This document shows, piece by piece, positions 54,742 to 63,853 of a DNA stretch of 64,000 nt (positions are counted from its first letter, which is position 1; every line of letters begins with the position of its first letter). The position numbers and the translations under genes were made by a program. Source of the stretch: an uncultured Bacteroidota bacterium (GTDB taxonomy: Bacteria > Bacteroidota > Bacteroidia > Flavobacteriales > Flavobacteriaceae). The notes beneath the pieces are model-generated. The model made no database searches, had not been told where the DNA came from, and saw only the letters and a list, made by a program, of their open reading frames with translations. The stretch lies in contig CABXUS010000002.1 in the NCBI GenBank assembly GCA_902515405.1, positions 33,886-97,885 of the forward strand. The letters are read 5' to 3'.

Positions 54742-54920
54742 ACAACGCCAATTAAATGTGGATGCTTATTAATATAATTTTCAACCCAAATTTCTAACTC
54801 TTCATATTCGTGAGGAAGTAAAACTTTAGATGCTTTATCCAATTCCTTTTTAAATAAAGTAAAACTAAAAGTTACTTTTTTAAGAACATTTTTTGTGTAT
54901 TGAAATACTTGACGAGCCAT
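54738..54920 (-). CDS. 60-residue conserved small protein
   Basis: The peptide is soluble, with a central KNVLKKVTFSFTLFKKELDKASKVLLPHEYEELEIWVENY-type helical pattern (shown here by key residues: Lys-rich helix, then LLPHEYEEL). It resembles short flavobacterial conserved hypotheticals with the layout LKKVSF-xx-LF-KEL-LLPHE. The ATG start and a clean gap to the next gene upstream support a real gene. Function unknown. Confidence 0.6.
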   Translation of the reverse strand: MARQVFQYTKNVLKKVTFSFTLFKKELDKASKVLLPHEYEELEIWVENYINKHPHLIGVV

Positions 54921-54965
54921 GCTTAAATTTAGGATTTGTTTTAGACTTTTAAATTTAAAGAAATG

Positions 54966-55418
54966 TTAAAATTTTCTTTTTATACTCCATTCATAGGTAA
55001 ATTCAGAAACAATATCTCCAACACTATCATAACCTTTTGAACTAAGTTTTATTACAGCTGTAGTGTTATTTTTTGTTAAGTTTTGGAATGAATCTTTAAT
55101 GACTTTTAAATCATTGCATTCAAAAACAATTTTTCCTTTGGCTTTTTTTAAAAATTTTGAAGAGTTTGAAACAACCAGCATAGAAATATTAAAGTCAAAA
55201 TTATCTTTTTCTTTAATTATTAACATTCCTGTTGTTAATTCAGAGGCCATACCTTGAACTGCCCAATATAGAGACCTAAATGGATTACTATTAAACCAAT
55301 TGTGTTTAACTCTTACTAAACATTTTTTATTGTTTAATTCACAAACTCTAATTCCACATAACCAAGCTGATGGAAGATATTTAAATAAAAATAAGTTGTA
55401 TTTAAACATATTAGTCAC
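54966..55418 (-). CDS. DUF4442 hotdog-fold protein (thioesterase-like)
   Basis: 150 residues with no signal peptide. LPSAWLCGIRVCELNNKKC at the N-terminus and NPFRSLYWAVQGMASELTTGMLI (about 44-66) are the conserved DUF4442 segments, the latter placed like the active-site helix of hotdog thioesterases. The expected reaction is acyl thioester hydrolysis, but the family is poorly characterised. Its ATG overlaps the trxB stop by eight bases, so the two are cotranscribed. Confidence 0.8.
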   Translation of the reverse strand: MTNMFKYNLFLFKYLPSAWLCGIRVCELNNKKCLVRVKHNWFNSNPFRSLYWAVQGMASELTTGMLIIKEKDNFDFNISMLVVSNSSKFLKKAKGKIVFECNDLKVIKDSFQNLTKNNTTAVIKLSSKGYDSVGDIVSEFTYEWSIKRKF

Positions 55419-56355
55419 CTATTGATGCCAAGTATCTCTCTGCATCTAATGCAGCCATACATCCTGTTCCAGCAGCTGTAACTGCTTGACGATATTCTTT
55501 ATCTTGAACATCACCAGATGCAAATACGCCAGGAATATTAGTTTTAGTTGTCTTTCCATTGGTAATTATATAACCAGTTTTGTCCATATCAAGCTGACCC
55601 CTAAATAAATCAGTGTTGGGCTTATGCCCTATTGCAACAAAAAAACCAGTAATATTAATCTCTTCAGTTTTTTGCGTTTTATTGTTTATGATTTTCAAAC
55701 CTTCAACAACATTATTACCAAGAACTTCAACAACTTCAGAATTATACTTTAAATCAATATTTTCTTTTGAATTTACACGATGTTGCATAGCTTTTGAAGC
55801 TCTCATTTCATCTTTTCTAACAAGCATTGTGACTTTAGAACATATGTTTGATAAATAAGTTGCTTCTTCTGCTGCAGTATCACCTCCTCCAACAATTGCA
55901 ACTTCTTGTCCTTTGTAGAAAAAACCATCACATACGGCGCATGCAGAAACACCTCCGCCAATTAATTTCTGTTCACTTTCTAGACCTAAATATTTTGCAG
56001 ATGCACCCGTTGAAATAATAATAGTTTTAGCATGAAGAACTGTTTCATGATTAATTATAACTTCATGAATTTCATCAGATTTTTTAGCAAAGGTTACTTT
56101 AGTTGCTTCTCCAATTCTAACATCTGTCCCAAACCTCTCTGCTTGAGCTTTTAATTCTTCCATCATTTTAGGACCATCAATTCCATTCGGATAACCAGGA
56201 AAATTATCAACATCAGTGGTTGTCGTAAGTTGTCCGCCTGGTTCCATTCCAGTATAAAGAACAGGGTTTAAATCAGCTCTTGATGCATATATTGCTGCTG
56301 TATATCCAGCAGGCCCTGAGCCTATAATTAAGGTTTTGATTTTTTCAATCGACAT
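55411..56355 (-). CDS. trxB: Thioredoxin reductase
   Basis: 314 residues from the ATG at 56355. The FAD site is IIGSGPAGYTA, the redox pair CAVC (Cys139, Cys142) and the NADPH site IVGGGDTAAEEA; GVFASGDVQD closes the FAD domain. It reduces thioredoxin with NADPH, which in turn serves the peroxiredoxin at the start of the window. The open frame continues upstream through the antisense of tRNA-Pro, but those 49 residues are not protein-like. GGAGG lies only one base from the ATG, an unusually short spacing for a ribosome binding site. Confidence 0.97.
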   Translation of the reverse strand: MSIEKIKTLIIGSGPAGYTAAIYASRADLNPVLYTGMEPGGQLTTTTDVDNFPGYPNGIDGPKMMEELKAQAERFGTDVRIGEATKVTFAKKSDEIHEVIINHETVLHAKTIIISTGASAKYLGLESEQKLIGGGVSACAVCDGFFYKGQEVAIVGGGDTAAEEATYLSNICSKVTMLVRKDEMRASKAMQHRVNSKENIDLKYNSEVVEVLGNNVVEGLKIINNKTQKTEEINITGFFVAIGHKPNTDLFRGQLDMDKTGYIITNGKTTKTNIPGVFASGDVQDKEYRQAVTAAGTGCMAALDAERYLASIGD

Positions 56356-56424
56356 GCCTCCAAAATTAATATAAAAATTTGTGTTTGTTGTTAATCTAAA
56401 GAGTTTTATATTAGCACCCGTCTT

Positions 56425-56499
56425 CGGGGTGTAGCGTAGCCCGGTTATCGCGCCGCGTTTGGGACGCGGAGGTCGTAGGTTCGAATCCTGCCACCCCGA
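56425..56499 (+). tRNA. tRNA-Pro (TGG)
   Basis: 75 nt. Acceptor CGGGGTG pairs with CACCCCG, discriminator A. The anticodon arm CCGCGTTTGGGACGCGG gives TGG. The T arm is TAGGTTCGAATCCTG. No encoded CCA. A TATATTAG just upstream is a poor match to a -7 box. Confidence 0.96.
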
Positions 56500-56505
56500 C
56501 ACTTT

Positions 56506-56532
56506 AAAGCAGTCAGATGGCTGCTTTTTTTT
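56506..56532 (+). terminator. Intrinsic terminator after tRNA-Pro (TGG)
   Basis: AAAGCAGTC (56506-56514) pairs with GGCTGCTTT (56519-56527) with one G-T pair around AGAT, followed by a T run. It separates the two tRNA-Pro genes. Confidence 0.82.
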
Positions 56533-56581
56533 TATAACATAAAGTCTATTATATTAAATGAGTAAAATATATTTACATAAT

Positions 56582-56656
56582 CGGGATGTGGCGCAGCTCG
56601 GTTAGCGCACACGGCTGGGGGCCGTGGGGTCGCAGGTTCAAATCCTGTCATCCCGA
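56582..56656 (+). tRNA. tRNA-Pro (GGG)
   Basis: 75 nt. Acceptor CGGGATG pairs with CATCCCG, discriminator A. The anticodon arm CACGGCTGGGGGCCGTG gives GGG. The T arm is CAGGTTCAAATCCTG. TATATTTA at 56568-56575 is one base off the -7 consensus. The sugar dehydrogenase gene starts 21 bases downstream with no terminator seen between, so the tRNA may be processed from a longer transcript. Confidence 0.96.
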
Positions 56657-56677
56657 CATTTTTTATATTTTTATATA

Positions 56678-57778
56678 ATGAAGAGATTTATTTTAATTTT
56701 TACTTTTTTTATATCATGTGCACAAAATGATGATACAATCGTTACTCCATCGGAAATTAATTATACAATATCTAATATTCATGAAACAGCGTATGTTCCA
56801 TGGAGTATTGAATTTATTGATAATGAAACAATAATTTACACTGAAAGAAGAGGTAAATTATTTCTATTGAAAAATGGAATTGCAACTGAAATTAATGGAT
56901 TACCTGATGTTTTTCATAAAAACCAAGGGGGATTACTTGATATTGAGTTACATCCAAATTTTTCTAATAATAAAAAAATATATATATCTTTTTCAAAAGC
57001 TAATGATAAAGATGAGACAAATACTGCAATAGCAAGTGCAAAGCTAATTGAAAACAAATTAGAAGATTTAGAAATTATTTATTTAGGAGAAGAAATGACT
57101 TCAAAGTCTCTACACTTTGGATCTAGACTTCAATTTGATAATAATGGATATTTATATTTTACTATAGGTGATAGAGGAAATAGAGATCAAAATCCACAGG
57201 ATATTTCAAGAGATGGAGGGAAAGTTTATAGAATTAATGAAGATGGTTCTATACCTGAAGACAACCCTTTTATTAATGAAAAAGGTGCTAAAACAGCAAT
57301 ATATTCTTTCGGACATAGGAATCCACAAGGAATGTTTAAGCACCCAGTTACAGGGAAAATATGGACTAATGAACATGGTCCAAGAGGAGGAGATGAAATA
57401 AATATTATTGAAAGTGGAAAAAACTATGGTTGGCCAAAAATTACATATGGAATTAATTATAGTGGAACAACAATCACTAATGATAAATCCTTAGAGGGGA
57501 TGGAGCAACCTCTTTATTATTGGGTTCCATCAATTGCCCCAAGTGGTTTTGAATTTATAAGTTCAGAAAAATATGATAACTGGAATGGTAGTATTTTAGT
57601 TGGATCATTAAAATATATGTACTTAGAAAGATTAGTTTTAAACAAAAATAATAACATTAAGTACAGAGAAAAAGTTGCAGAAAAGATTGGCAGAGTTCGT
57701 GATGTAAAGCTTAGCCCTGACGGATACATTTATTTAGCAGTTGACAATAAGGGTATTTTTAAAGTTATTCCTAATTAA
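56678..57778 (+). CDS. PQQ-dependent sugar dehydrogenase-like lipoprotein (Gdh/sorbosone type)
   Basis: 366 residues from the ATG at 56678; the frame extends back into tRNA-Pro, but those residues are an artefact. The lipoprotein signal ends FISCAQND. The six-bladed propeller of the soluble glucose/sorbosone dehydrogenase family shows VPWSIEFIDNETIIYTERRG (first 20), GGLLDIELHPNF, HFGSRLQFDNNGYLYFTIGD (shown in part), GHRNPQG and TNEHGPRGGDEIN. It would oxidise aldoses in the periplasm with PQQ and calcium. PQQ synthesis genes are not in the window. Confidence 0.87.
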   Translation: MKRFILIFTFFISCAQNDDTIVTPSEINYTISNIHETAYVPWSIEFIDNETIIYTERRGKLFLLKNGIATEINGLPDVFHKNQGGLLDIELHPNFSNNKKIYISFSKANDKDETNTAIASAKLIENKLEDLEIIYLGEEMTSKSLHFGSRLQFDNNGYLYFTIGDRGNRDQNPQDISRDGGKVYRINEDGSIPEDNPFINEKGAKTAIYSFGHRNPQGMFKHPVTGKIWTNEHGPRGGDEINIIESGKNYGWPKITYGINYSGTTITNDKSLEGMEQPLYYWVPSIAPSGFEFISSEKYDNWNGSILVGSLKYMYLERLVLNKNNNIKYREKVAEKIGRVRDVKLSPDGYIYLAVDNKGIFKVIPN

Positions 57779-58401
57779 TGATTATTGTTGCAGTTTCAGG
57801 TGGAACAGGGTCTGGTAAAACAACACTTGCAAAAAAAATCTTAAAAAATTATTCTAATCTTAAAGTAAATTATTTATCTCTAGATTTCTACTATAAAGAT
57901 TATAGTGAACTATCTTTCAACAAAAGATCAAAAATTAACTTTGATCATCCAAATTCAATTGACTTTAAATTATTTTATCAACATATTAGTAAACATAGAA
58001 AAGGGGATGATATTAATACCCCCACATACTCATATAAAAAACATAAAAGACTAAAAAAAACTAACTTATTAAAACATGGAGATCTACTAGTTTTAGACGG
58101 TATTTTAATATTGTTAAAAAATAATATTAGAGAATTTTTTGATTTAAGTATATTTTTGGACTTGGATTCTTCTAAACGTTTACAAAGAAGGATTTCAAGA
58201 GATAATAGAGAAAGAGGAAGAAGTAAAGCTGAAGTAGAAGAAAGGTATTTAAAAATGATAAAGCCAATGCACAACAAATATGTTGAGTCTTCTAAAAATT
58301 TTGCAGATATTATTTTGAATGAAGATTATGACTTTGAATTGATTAAAAATAAAATCGATCAAAAATTATATGGAAATAATCAAAAAAATAAAAGATTCTA
58401 A
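57778..58401 (+). CDS. udk: Uridine kinase
   Basis: 207 residues. The P-loop GGTGSGKTTL (9-18), LSLDFYYKDY (Asp at the substrate site), NFDHPNSIDF and RRISRDNRERGRS (lid) are typical of Udk. It phosphorylates uridine and cytidine with ATP or GTP in pyrimidine salvage. Its ATG overlaps the upstream stop by one base (TAATG) and its 3' end overlaps ftsB by 32 bases. Confidence 0.94.
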   Translation: MIIVAVSGGTGSGKTTLAKKILKNYSNLKVNYLSLDFYYKDYSELSFNKRSKINFDHPNSIDFKLFYQHISKHRKGDDINTPTYSYKKHKRLKKTNLLKHGDLLVLDGILILLKNNIREFFDLSIFLDLDSSKRLQRRISRDNRERGRSKAEVEERYLKMIKPMHNKYVESSKNFADIILNEDYDFELIKNKIDQKLYGNNQKNKRF

Positions 58402-58681
58402 ATTTTTTAAACTTTTAAGTAATATATATATTCTAACAACTTTGATTTTTTTTATTTGGATTTTTTTTATTGACTCTAATTCAATTTTAGTAAATCTTAA
58501 ATTAAAAAAAGAAATTAATGAGTTAAGAGATAGAAAAGAAGTTTTGCAGAGACAGATAGAAGTTGATAAAAAAATTATATCTAATTTGAAAAACCCTGAT
58601 AGTCTTGAAAAATATGCCAGAGAAAAACTTTATATGAAAAAAGATAATGAAGAAATTTACATAATAGAATTTAAAGAATAA
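58370..58681 (+). CDS. ftsB: Septum formation initiator, FtsB/DivIC family
   Basis: 103 residues: one transmembrane helix (about 17-35), then a coiled coil (about 45-75, LKLKKEINELRDRKEVLQRQ) and the conserved YAREKLYMKKDNEEIY end. Bitopic division protein that links FtsL and FtsQ to the septal synthase. The ATG lies 32 bases inside udk, and its stop overlaps the parA start by one base, so the string is translationally coupled. Confidence 0.9.
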   Translation: MEIIKKIKDSKFFKLLSNIYILTTLIFFIWIFFIDSNSILVNLKLKKEINELRDRKEVLQRQIEVDKKIISNLKNPDSLEKYAREKLYMKKDNEEIYIIEFKE

Positions 58682-59442
58682 TGGGTAAAATAATTTCAGT
58701 ATCAAATCAAAAAGGTGGTGTTGGAAAAACTACAACATCATTAAGCTTGGCAGCATCCTTAGGGGTTTTAGAAAAAAAAGTTCTTTTAATTGACGCTGAC
58801 CCTCAGGGAAATGCAACATCGGGTATTGGAATTTCAAGCAAAGATTTTGACAAATCTAGTTATGATGTTTTACTTAATCAATGTAAAATTCAAGATTGTA
58901 TAATTAATACAAAAAGCCCAAACCTTGATATAATTCCTGCAAATATTGATTTAGTTGCAATTGAAATTGAAATTGTTGATGTTGAAAAAAGAGAATTAAT
59001 GCTTAGTAAAATGACTAGTGATGTTAAAGATAAATATGATTTTATTGTTATTGATTGTCCACCATCACTAGGATTAATAACTATTAATGCTCTTACTGCA
59101 TCAGACTCAGTTATTATTCCTATACAATGTGAATACTATGCCTTAGAAGGGCTTGGTAAATTATTAAATACTATCAAAGGTGTTCAAAAAGTACACAATG
59201 AAAAGCTTGAAATTGAAGGAATCCTGCTAACAATGTTTGATTCAAGGTTAAGACTTTCTAATCAAGTAAAAGAGGATGTAAAAAAACATTTTGGGAATAT
59301 GGTTTTTTCAACAATTATCCCTAGAAATGTCAGTTTAGGTGAAGCTCCAAGTCATGGAAAAAGTATAATTGTGTATAACTCAACTAGCAAAGGCTCAAAA
59401 AGTTATATTAAATTTGCTCAGGAAGTAATAAATTTAAATTAG
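58681..59442 (+). CDS. parA: ParA chromosome-partitioning ATPase (Soj type)
   Basis: 253 residues. The deviant Walker A is KGGVGKTTTS (10-19), A' DADPQGNATSG and Walker B IVIDCPPSLG. No N-terminal DNA-binding domain, so it is the chromosomal Soj type. It forms nucleoid gradients that move ParB-bound origins. Directly followed by parB (one base gap). Co-orientation with dapB and lepB is the usual flavobacterial order. Confidence 0.96.
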   Translation: MGKIISVSNQKGGVGKTTTSLSLAASLGVLEKKVLLIDADPQGNATSGIGISSKDFDKSSYDVLLNQCKIQDCIINTKSPNLDIIPANIDLVAIEIEIVDVEKRELMLSKMTSDVKDKYDFIVIDCPPSLGLITINALTASDSVIIPIQCEYYALEGLGKLLNTIKGVQKVHNEKLEIEGILLTMFDSRLRLSNQVKEDVKKHFGNMVFSTIIPRNVSLGEAPSHGKSIIVYNSTSKGSKSYIKFAQEVINLN

Positions 59443-59443
59443 T

Positions 59444-60310
59444 TTGGCAAAAGCATATAGAAAAAGAGTTCTGGGTAGAGGCTTATCAGCCATTTTAAGC
59501 GATGATGAAAATAATAGGTTTAAAAACTCTGATTCATCAACAAGCTTTAATGAAATTTCAGTTGATTCAATTGATTTGAATCCATTTCAACCACGAACAA
59601 ACTTTAATAAAAAAGATATAGACAACTTAGCTTCTTCTATAAAAGTTTTAGGTTTAATTCAGCCTATAACTGTTAAAGTTGATAATGATAGGTATGAATT
59701 AATTTCTGGAGAAAGAAGACTCAGAGCATTTAAACTATTAAAAATCACTAATATTCCTGCCTACGTAAGAAAAGCTGATGATCAAGCTTCATTGGAAATG
59801 GCTCTTGTTGAAAACATACAAAGAAAAGATCTTGACCCAATCGAAATTGCGATTTCCTACAATAGATTAATTGATGAGTTGAATATTTCTCAAGAAGACA
59901 TGAGTAAAAGAGTTGGAAAGGACAGATCTACAATTTCAAATTATATTAGATTACTAAGATTAGATCCAATCATACAAAGTGGAATTAGAGATAATTTTAT
60001 ATCAATGGGTCATGGTAGAACTTTAATAAATATAGATTCAAAACAGAAGCAATTAATTATTTACGAAAAGATATTGAGAAGCGGACTTTCAGTTAGGCAA
60101 ACAGAAAAGATTGTAAAAGATTTAAATAAAAAAAAGAAGAAAAAAGAATTTTCAAAAAATGATTTTTCCTTTGAAAAACAAATAAAGATTCTACAGAAAA
60201 AATATAATTTAATTATTGATTTAAAATTAAAAAATGAAAAAGGACATCTTTCATTTAAATTTGATAGTATTTCTCAATTAAACAAATTAATTAAAAAGCT
60301 AGATGAATAA
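59444..60310 (+). CDS. parB: ParB chromosome-partitioning protein
   Basis: 288 residues from a TTG at 59444. The CTPase domain shows NPFQPRTNF, GERRLRAFK and ENIQRKDLDPIEIA; the helix-turn-helix follows (ISQEDMSKRVGKDRSTISNY) and the C-terminal dimerisation region contains a short run of six lysines (about 226-231). It binds parS sites and spreads as a CTP-dependent clamp. I saw no parS consensus in this window. Its 3' end overlaps the next gene by eight bases. Confidence 0.96.
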   Translation: MAKAYRKRVLGRGLSAILSDDENNRFKNSDSSTSFNEISVDSIDLNPFQPRTNFNKKDIDNLASSIKVLGLIQPITVKVDNDRYELISGERRLRAFKLLKITNIPAYVRKADDQASLEMALVENIQRKDLDPIEIAISYNRLIDELNISQEDMSKRVGKDRSTISNYIRLLRLDPIIQSGIRDNFISMGHGRTLINIDSKQKQLIIYEKILRSGLSVRQTEKIVKDLNKKKKKKEFSKNDFSFEKQIKILQKKYNLIIDLKLKNEKGHLSFKFDSISQLNKLIKKLDE

Positions 60311-60836
60311 TAGATTTATTATTGTTTACTTTTTATTTTTTTTCTTTTACAATCTTATGTTTAGTCAAGAAGAAAATTCAAAAAATGAAATTGATATTTT
60401 GAGACCCTCAAAAGCTGCTTTTTACTCTGCAGTAATTCCTGGGCTTGGTCAGATTTACAATAAAAAAGCGTGGAAAGTACCAATTGTTTATGCAGCTATT
60501 GGTATTTCAGGATATTCATATGATTACAATAGAAAAAAGTTTTGGTCTTACAGAGATGCCTATAAAAGAAGAAAAGCTGGATTTTCAGATGATCAATATC
60601 AGGGTATAATTATAAATGATGATAGACTACTTGATGGTCAAGATTTTCATAAAAAATATAAAGATTTATCTATGGTATTTCTTGTGGGATTTTATTTTTT
60701 GAATATTTTAGATGCAAATATTGATGCTCACCTTTTAGATTTCAATGTTAATGAAAACTTGTCTTTTGAACCATACTTTGAAAATGATATAGTATTTGAA
60801 CAAAGCATTGGTTTAAAAGTTAAAATGAATTTATAA
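60303..60836 (+). CDS. DUF5683 membrane-associated protein
   Basis: 177 residues. A signal sequence (about 5-21) is followed by PSKAAFYSAVIPGLGQIYNKKAWKVPIVYAAIGISG, of which SAVIPGLGQIYNKKAWK is the characteristic DUF5683 motif, and a second hydrophobic stretch (about 118-133). Located between parB and dapB as in most Flavobacteria. The function of DUF5683 is unknown. Confidence 0.85.
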   Translation: MNNRFIIVYFLFFFFYNLMFSQEENSKNEIDILRPSKAAFYSAVIPGLGQIYNKKAWKVPIVYAAIGISGYSYDYNRKKFWSYRDAYKRRKAGFSDDQYQGIIINDDRLLDGQDFHKKYKDLSMVFLVGFYFLNILDANIDAHLLDFNVNENLSFEPYFENDIVFEQSIGLKVKMNL

Positions 60837-60837
60837 T

Positions 60838-61548
60838 ATGAATGCTGCAATTATTGGTTATGGGAAGATGGGTAAAGAAGTTGAAAAAGTTTTAATTTCT
60901 AGAGGTCATAAAGTCTCAAAAATTATAGACTTAAGCAATACTAATTTTGATTTAGAGGACTCAGATGTTGCAATCATTTTTTCTTCCCCTGAAAGTGTTT
61001 ATAAGAACATAAGGAATTGTTTAGATTTGAAAATTCCTGTTATATGTGGATCTACAGGATGGACTGATGATCTCAAAGAAATTGAGGAATATTGTAAATC
61101 TTTGAATGGTACATTTTTATTTTCTCCAAACTTTAGCATTGGAGTAAACTTATTTTTTGAGTTAAATAAATATCTTTCTAAAATGATGAAAAACCATGAG
61201 GATTATAAATTAAATATAAATGAAAAACACCATATTGAAAAGGAAGACAAGCCTAGTGGTACAGCTATAAAATTAGCAAATGATATAATAAAAAACTCTA
61301 ACTACTCTAGCTGGATATTAGATTGTAACACCACAAAAAATGATATAAATATTGATTCATACAGAGAAGGAAATGAAAAAGGTTTTCATGAAATAAAATA
61401 TACTTCTAAAAATGATGAAATTACAATTAGTCATAATGCAAAAAACAGATTTAGTTTTGCGTTAGGCTCTGTGTTATCAGCTGAGTATGTAATTGGTAAA
61501 AAAGGAGTATTTACCATAAATGATGTGATTAATAACATAAAACTATAA
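60838..61548 (+). CDS. dapB: 4-hydroxy-tetrahydrodipicolinate reductase
   Basis: 236 residues. Nucleotide-binding IIGYGKMGKEVEKVL at the start and the catalytic motif HHIEKEDKPSGTA, with the His and Lys of the DapB active site. GSTGW and SPNFSIGVN are further conserved pieces. It reduces the diaminopimelate/lysine precursor with NAD(P)H, needed for peptidoglycan. One base after the DUF5683 gene. Confidence 0.95.
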   Translation: MNAAIIGYGKMGKEVEKVLISRGHKVSKIIDLSNTNFDLEDSDVAIIFSSPESVYKNIRNCLDLKIPVICGSTGWTDDLKEIEEYCKSLNGTFLFSPNFSIGVNLFFELNKYLSKMMKNHEDYKLNINEKHHIEKEDKPSGTAIKLANDIIKNSNYSSWILDCNTTKNDINIDSYREGNEKGFHEIKYTSKNDEITISHNAKNRFSFALGSVLSAEYVIGKKGVFTINDVINNIKL

Positions 61549-61551
61549 TAT

Positions 61552-63249
61552 ATGAGTTGGTTTGGATGGTTTATATTTTTTTTGATTATTCAAATCATCC
61601 ATGCTTTAGGTACATTTAATCTATATAAGAAAGCAGGTTTTAATCCTTTTTTATCAATCATCCCGATATACAATGGTTTAGTTTTAATGAAAATTATAAA
61701 AAGACCGTGGTGGTGGATTGTTTTATTGTTTCTTCCTGTAGTAAATCTTCTAATTTTCCCAATAATATGGATTGAAACTGCTAGAAGTTTTGGCAGAAAG
61801 TCCTTACTTGATACTATATTAGTTGTTTTATCACTTGGACTTTACATTTATATAATAAATTACAACAATAAGTCTGAATATTTAGAAAACAGAAATTTGA
61901 ATCCACAAAGTGGATTTGAAGAATGGTTTAGTTCAATAATTTTTGCAGTAATATTAGCAACTGTTGTTCATACATATTTTATTCAACCTTTTATAATCCC
62001 AACTGGATCATTGGAGAGAACTTTACTGGTTGGAGATTTTCTTTTTGTAAGCAAGTACAACTATGGCGCAAGAGTTCCTAAAACACCTGTTGCATTTCCA
62101 ATGGTGCATGATACAATTGTTGGAACCGGACTAAGATCATATCTAAATAAACCACAGTTACCATATCTAAGGCTTCCAAAACTTCAAAAAATTAAAAGAA
62201 ATGATATAGTAACATTTAATTGGCCAGCAGATACAGTTAGACAATTTTTTGTGAAAGAAAAAGGTGTAAAAAAACCCATTGATAAAAAATCAAATTACGT
62301 AAAAAGATGTGTAGCTGTTCCTGGAGATACTTTATTGATTTTAAATGGTGATTTAATTATTAATAACAAAAAAAGTATTCTTCCATACAGAGCAAAACCA
62401 TTATTTAAGTATATAGCATATAATTCAAATGGGATATCAAGTCAAAAACTAAAAAAATTAGGTTTATATGATTTTCAAAGAAAATTTAAAATAAATAATA
62501 TTAATCAAAAATCATTTGATGATATAAAAACTAATATTTTAAGTTTGGTTGACAACAGTTTAGAAAATTTTACAATTATTACAAATTCAAATGGTATTCC
62601 TATAGAAAAAATCAGAATAAATAGAATGTCAATTTCAGAAATAACTGAGAGAAAAAAAAGATTAACAATAACTCAAAAAGATTATGATTTAATTCTTTCA
62701 AGTAATGTTGTTGATAGTATAAAAAGAGACTTTAAAATGAATAAGTCTTACAATACATCATATTTTCCAAATAATATTACCTATGATTGGAATGAAGATA
62801 ATTTTGGACCTTTAATAATTCCAAAAAAAAATAACATAGTTAATTTAAATTTATTTAATATTCCACTATATAAAAAAATCATTAGAGATTATGAAAAAAA
62901 TAATCTTGAAATAATAAACAATAAAATTTTTATTAATGGACAAGAAACTAATGAATATACCTTCAAAATGGATTATTACTGGATGATGGGAGATAATAGA
63001 TATAGCTCAGAGGATAGTCGTATGTGGGGCTTTGTTCCAGATGATCATATTGTTGGAAAACCAGTTTTTATTTGGATGAGTATTGATGGTATAAATGATG
63101 GAATTAAAAATTGGAAAATTAGATGGAATCGTGTGTTTACTACAATTCATAATGATGGTGAGCCAAAGTCATATTTAGTACATTTTTTAGTTTTTTGCTT
63201 ATTGACATGGATTGTAAATAAATTTTTTTTAAAAAAAACTAAGCCTTAA
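61552..63249 (+). CDS. lepB: Signal peptidase I with N-terminal DUF5684-type membrane domain
   Basis: 565 residues, about twice the length of simple LepB. Residues 1-105 are a DUF5684-like membrane domain (WFIFFLIIQ, then GFNPFLSIIPIYNGLVLMKI). The peptidase proper starts at about 122 with its own helix; the catalytic Ser153 is in PTGSLERTL and the catalytic Lys251 in NYVKRCVAVPGD. MGDNRYSSEDSRMWGFV is the conserved C-terminal box. A long insert (about 270-440) lies between Lys and that box, as in other Bacteroidota. It removes signal peptides from exported proteins. Its stop overlaps the next start by one base. Confidence 0.94.
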   Translation: MSWFGWFIFFLIIQIIHALGTFNLYKKAGFNPFLSIIPIYNGLVLMKIIKRPWWWIVLLFLPVVNLLIFPIIWIETARSFGRKSLLDTILVVLSLGLYIYIINYNNKSEYLENRNLNPQSGFEEWFSSIIFAVILATVVHTYFIQPFIIPTGSLERTLLVGDFLFVSKYNYGARVPKTPVAFPMVHDTIVGTGLRSYLNKPQLPYLRLPKLQKIKRNDIVTFNWPADTVRQFFVKEKGVKKPIDKKSNYVKRCVAVPGDTLLILNGDLIINNKKSILPYRAKPLFKYIAYNSNGISSQKLKKLGLYDFQRKFKINNINQKSFDDIKTNILSLVDNSLENFTIITNSNGIPIEKIRINRMSISEITERKKRLTITQKDYDLILSSNVVDSIKRDFKMNKSYNTSYFPNNITYDWNEDNFGPLIIPKKNNIVNLNLFNIPLYKKIIRDYEKNNLEIINNKIFINGQETNEYTFKMDYYWMMGDNRYSSEDSRMWGFVPDDHIVGKPVFIWMSIDGINDGIKNWKIRWNRVFTTIHNDGEPKSYLVHFLVFCLLTWIVNKFFLKKTKP

Positions 63250-63848
63250 TGGTTAGGCTAATTAAGCCAACATATTTTCCTCCTATTTCACATTGGAAAC
63301 ATATTTTATCTGGTAATATATTATGGGATATTAAATCAAGTTACAATAAGCAAACTTTAACAAATAGAACATATATAGATTCTCCTAATGGTGAGCTAAT
63401 GCTTTCAGTTCCTATAAAACACTCTGGTAATGTTAGTCCAAGAGCATATTCTGAAGTAAAAATTGACTATAGTTTTAATTGGAAAAAAAATCATTTTAAA
63501 TCAATTAAAATATCATATCAATCATCTCCATATTTTGAGTTTTATGAATCTGATTTGCTCAATCTTTATCAATCAAATTTTGAGTACTTGTACAAGTTTA
63601 ACTTAGCATCAATAAACTTAATATCTAAATGGATGGACGAAACAATTGATGAAAAAAAAATAAACCTTAATGATTTTAATAATGATGAGATTAATGATTT
63701 AACATTTCTGTCTAAAACCAAAAAAACAAAAAATAAAATAAGAAAAAAATATACTCAAAATTTTGAAGTAAAAAATGGTTTTATTAATGATTTGAGTGTG
63801 TTAGATTTAATTTTTAACTGCGGTCCAAATTCAAAAGAGTATATGTAA
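63249..63848 (+). CDS. WbqC-family protein
   Basis: 199 residues with no signal peptide. YFPPISHWKHIL at the N-terminus and LMLSVPIKHSGN match the WbqC-like family, first noted in O-antigen clusters; KSIKISYQSSPYFEFYESDL is a further conserved piece. The proteins are thought to act in glycan or nucleotide-sugar-linked transfer, but the reaction is not established. Coupled to lepB by a one-base overlap, the usual flavobacterial arrangement; convergent with rnpB. Confidence 0.85.
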   Translation: MVRLIKPTYFPPISHWKHILSGNILWDIKSSYNKQTLTNRTYIDSPNGELMLSVPIKHSGNVSPRAYSEVKIDYSFNWKKNHFKSIKISYQSSPYFEFYESDLLNLYQSNFEYLYKFNLASINLISKWMDETIDEKKINLNDFNNDEINDLTFLSKTKKTKNKIRKKYTQNFEVKNGFINDLSVLDLIFNCGPNSKEYM

Positions 63849-63853
63849 AAAAA

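Noticed and set aside
56356-56502. N-terminal extension of the trxB frame beginning MSGWQDSNLRPPRP
   Set aside because: It is the antisense translation of tRNA-Pro (TGG), a well-known spurious peptide; TrxB starts at the ATG at 56355.
56624-56677. N-terminal extension of the sugar dehydrogenase frame (MGSQVQILSSRHFL)
   Set aside because: It translates the 3' half of tRNA-Pro (GGG); a lipoprotein signal starts cleanly at 56678.
58681-60310. ParA/ParB as evidence for a plasmid or for the origin within the window
   Set aside because: The gene order is the normal chromosomal one, with dapB and lepB, and no parS or DnaA-box cluster is visible.
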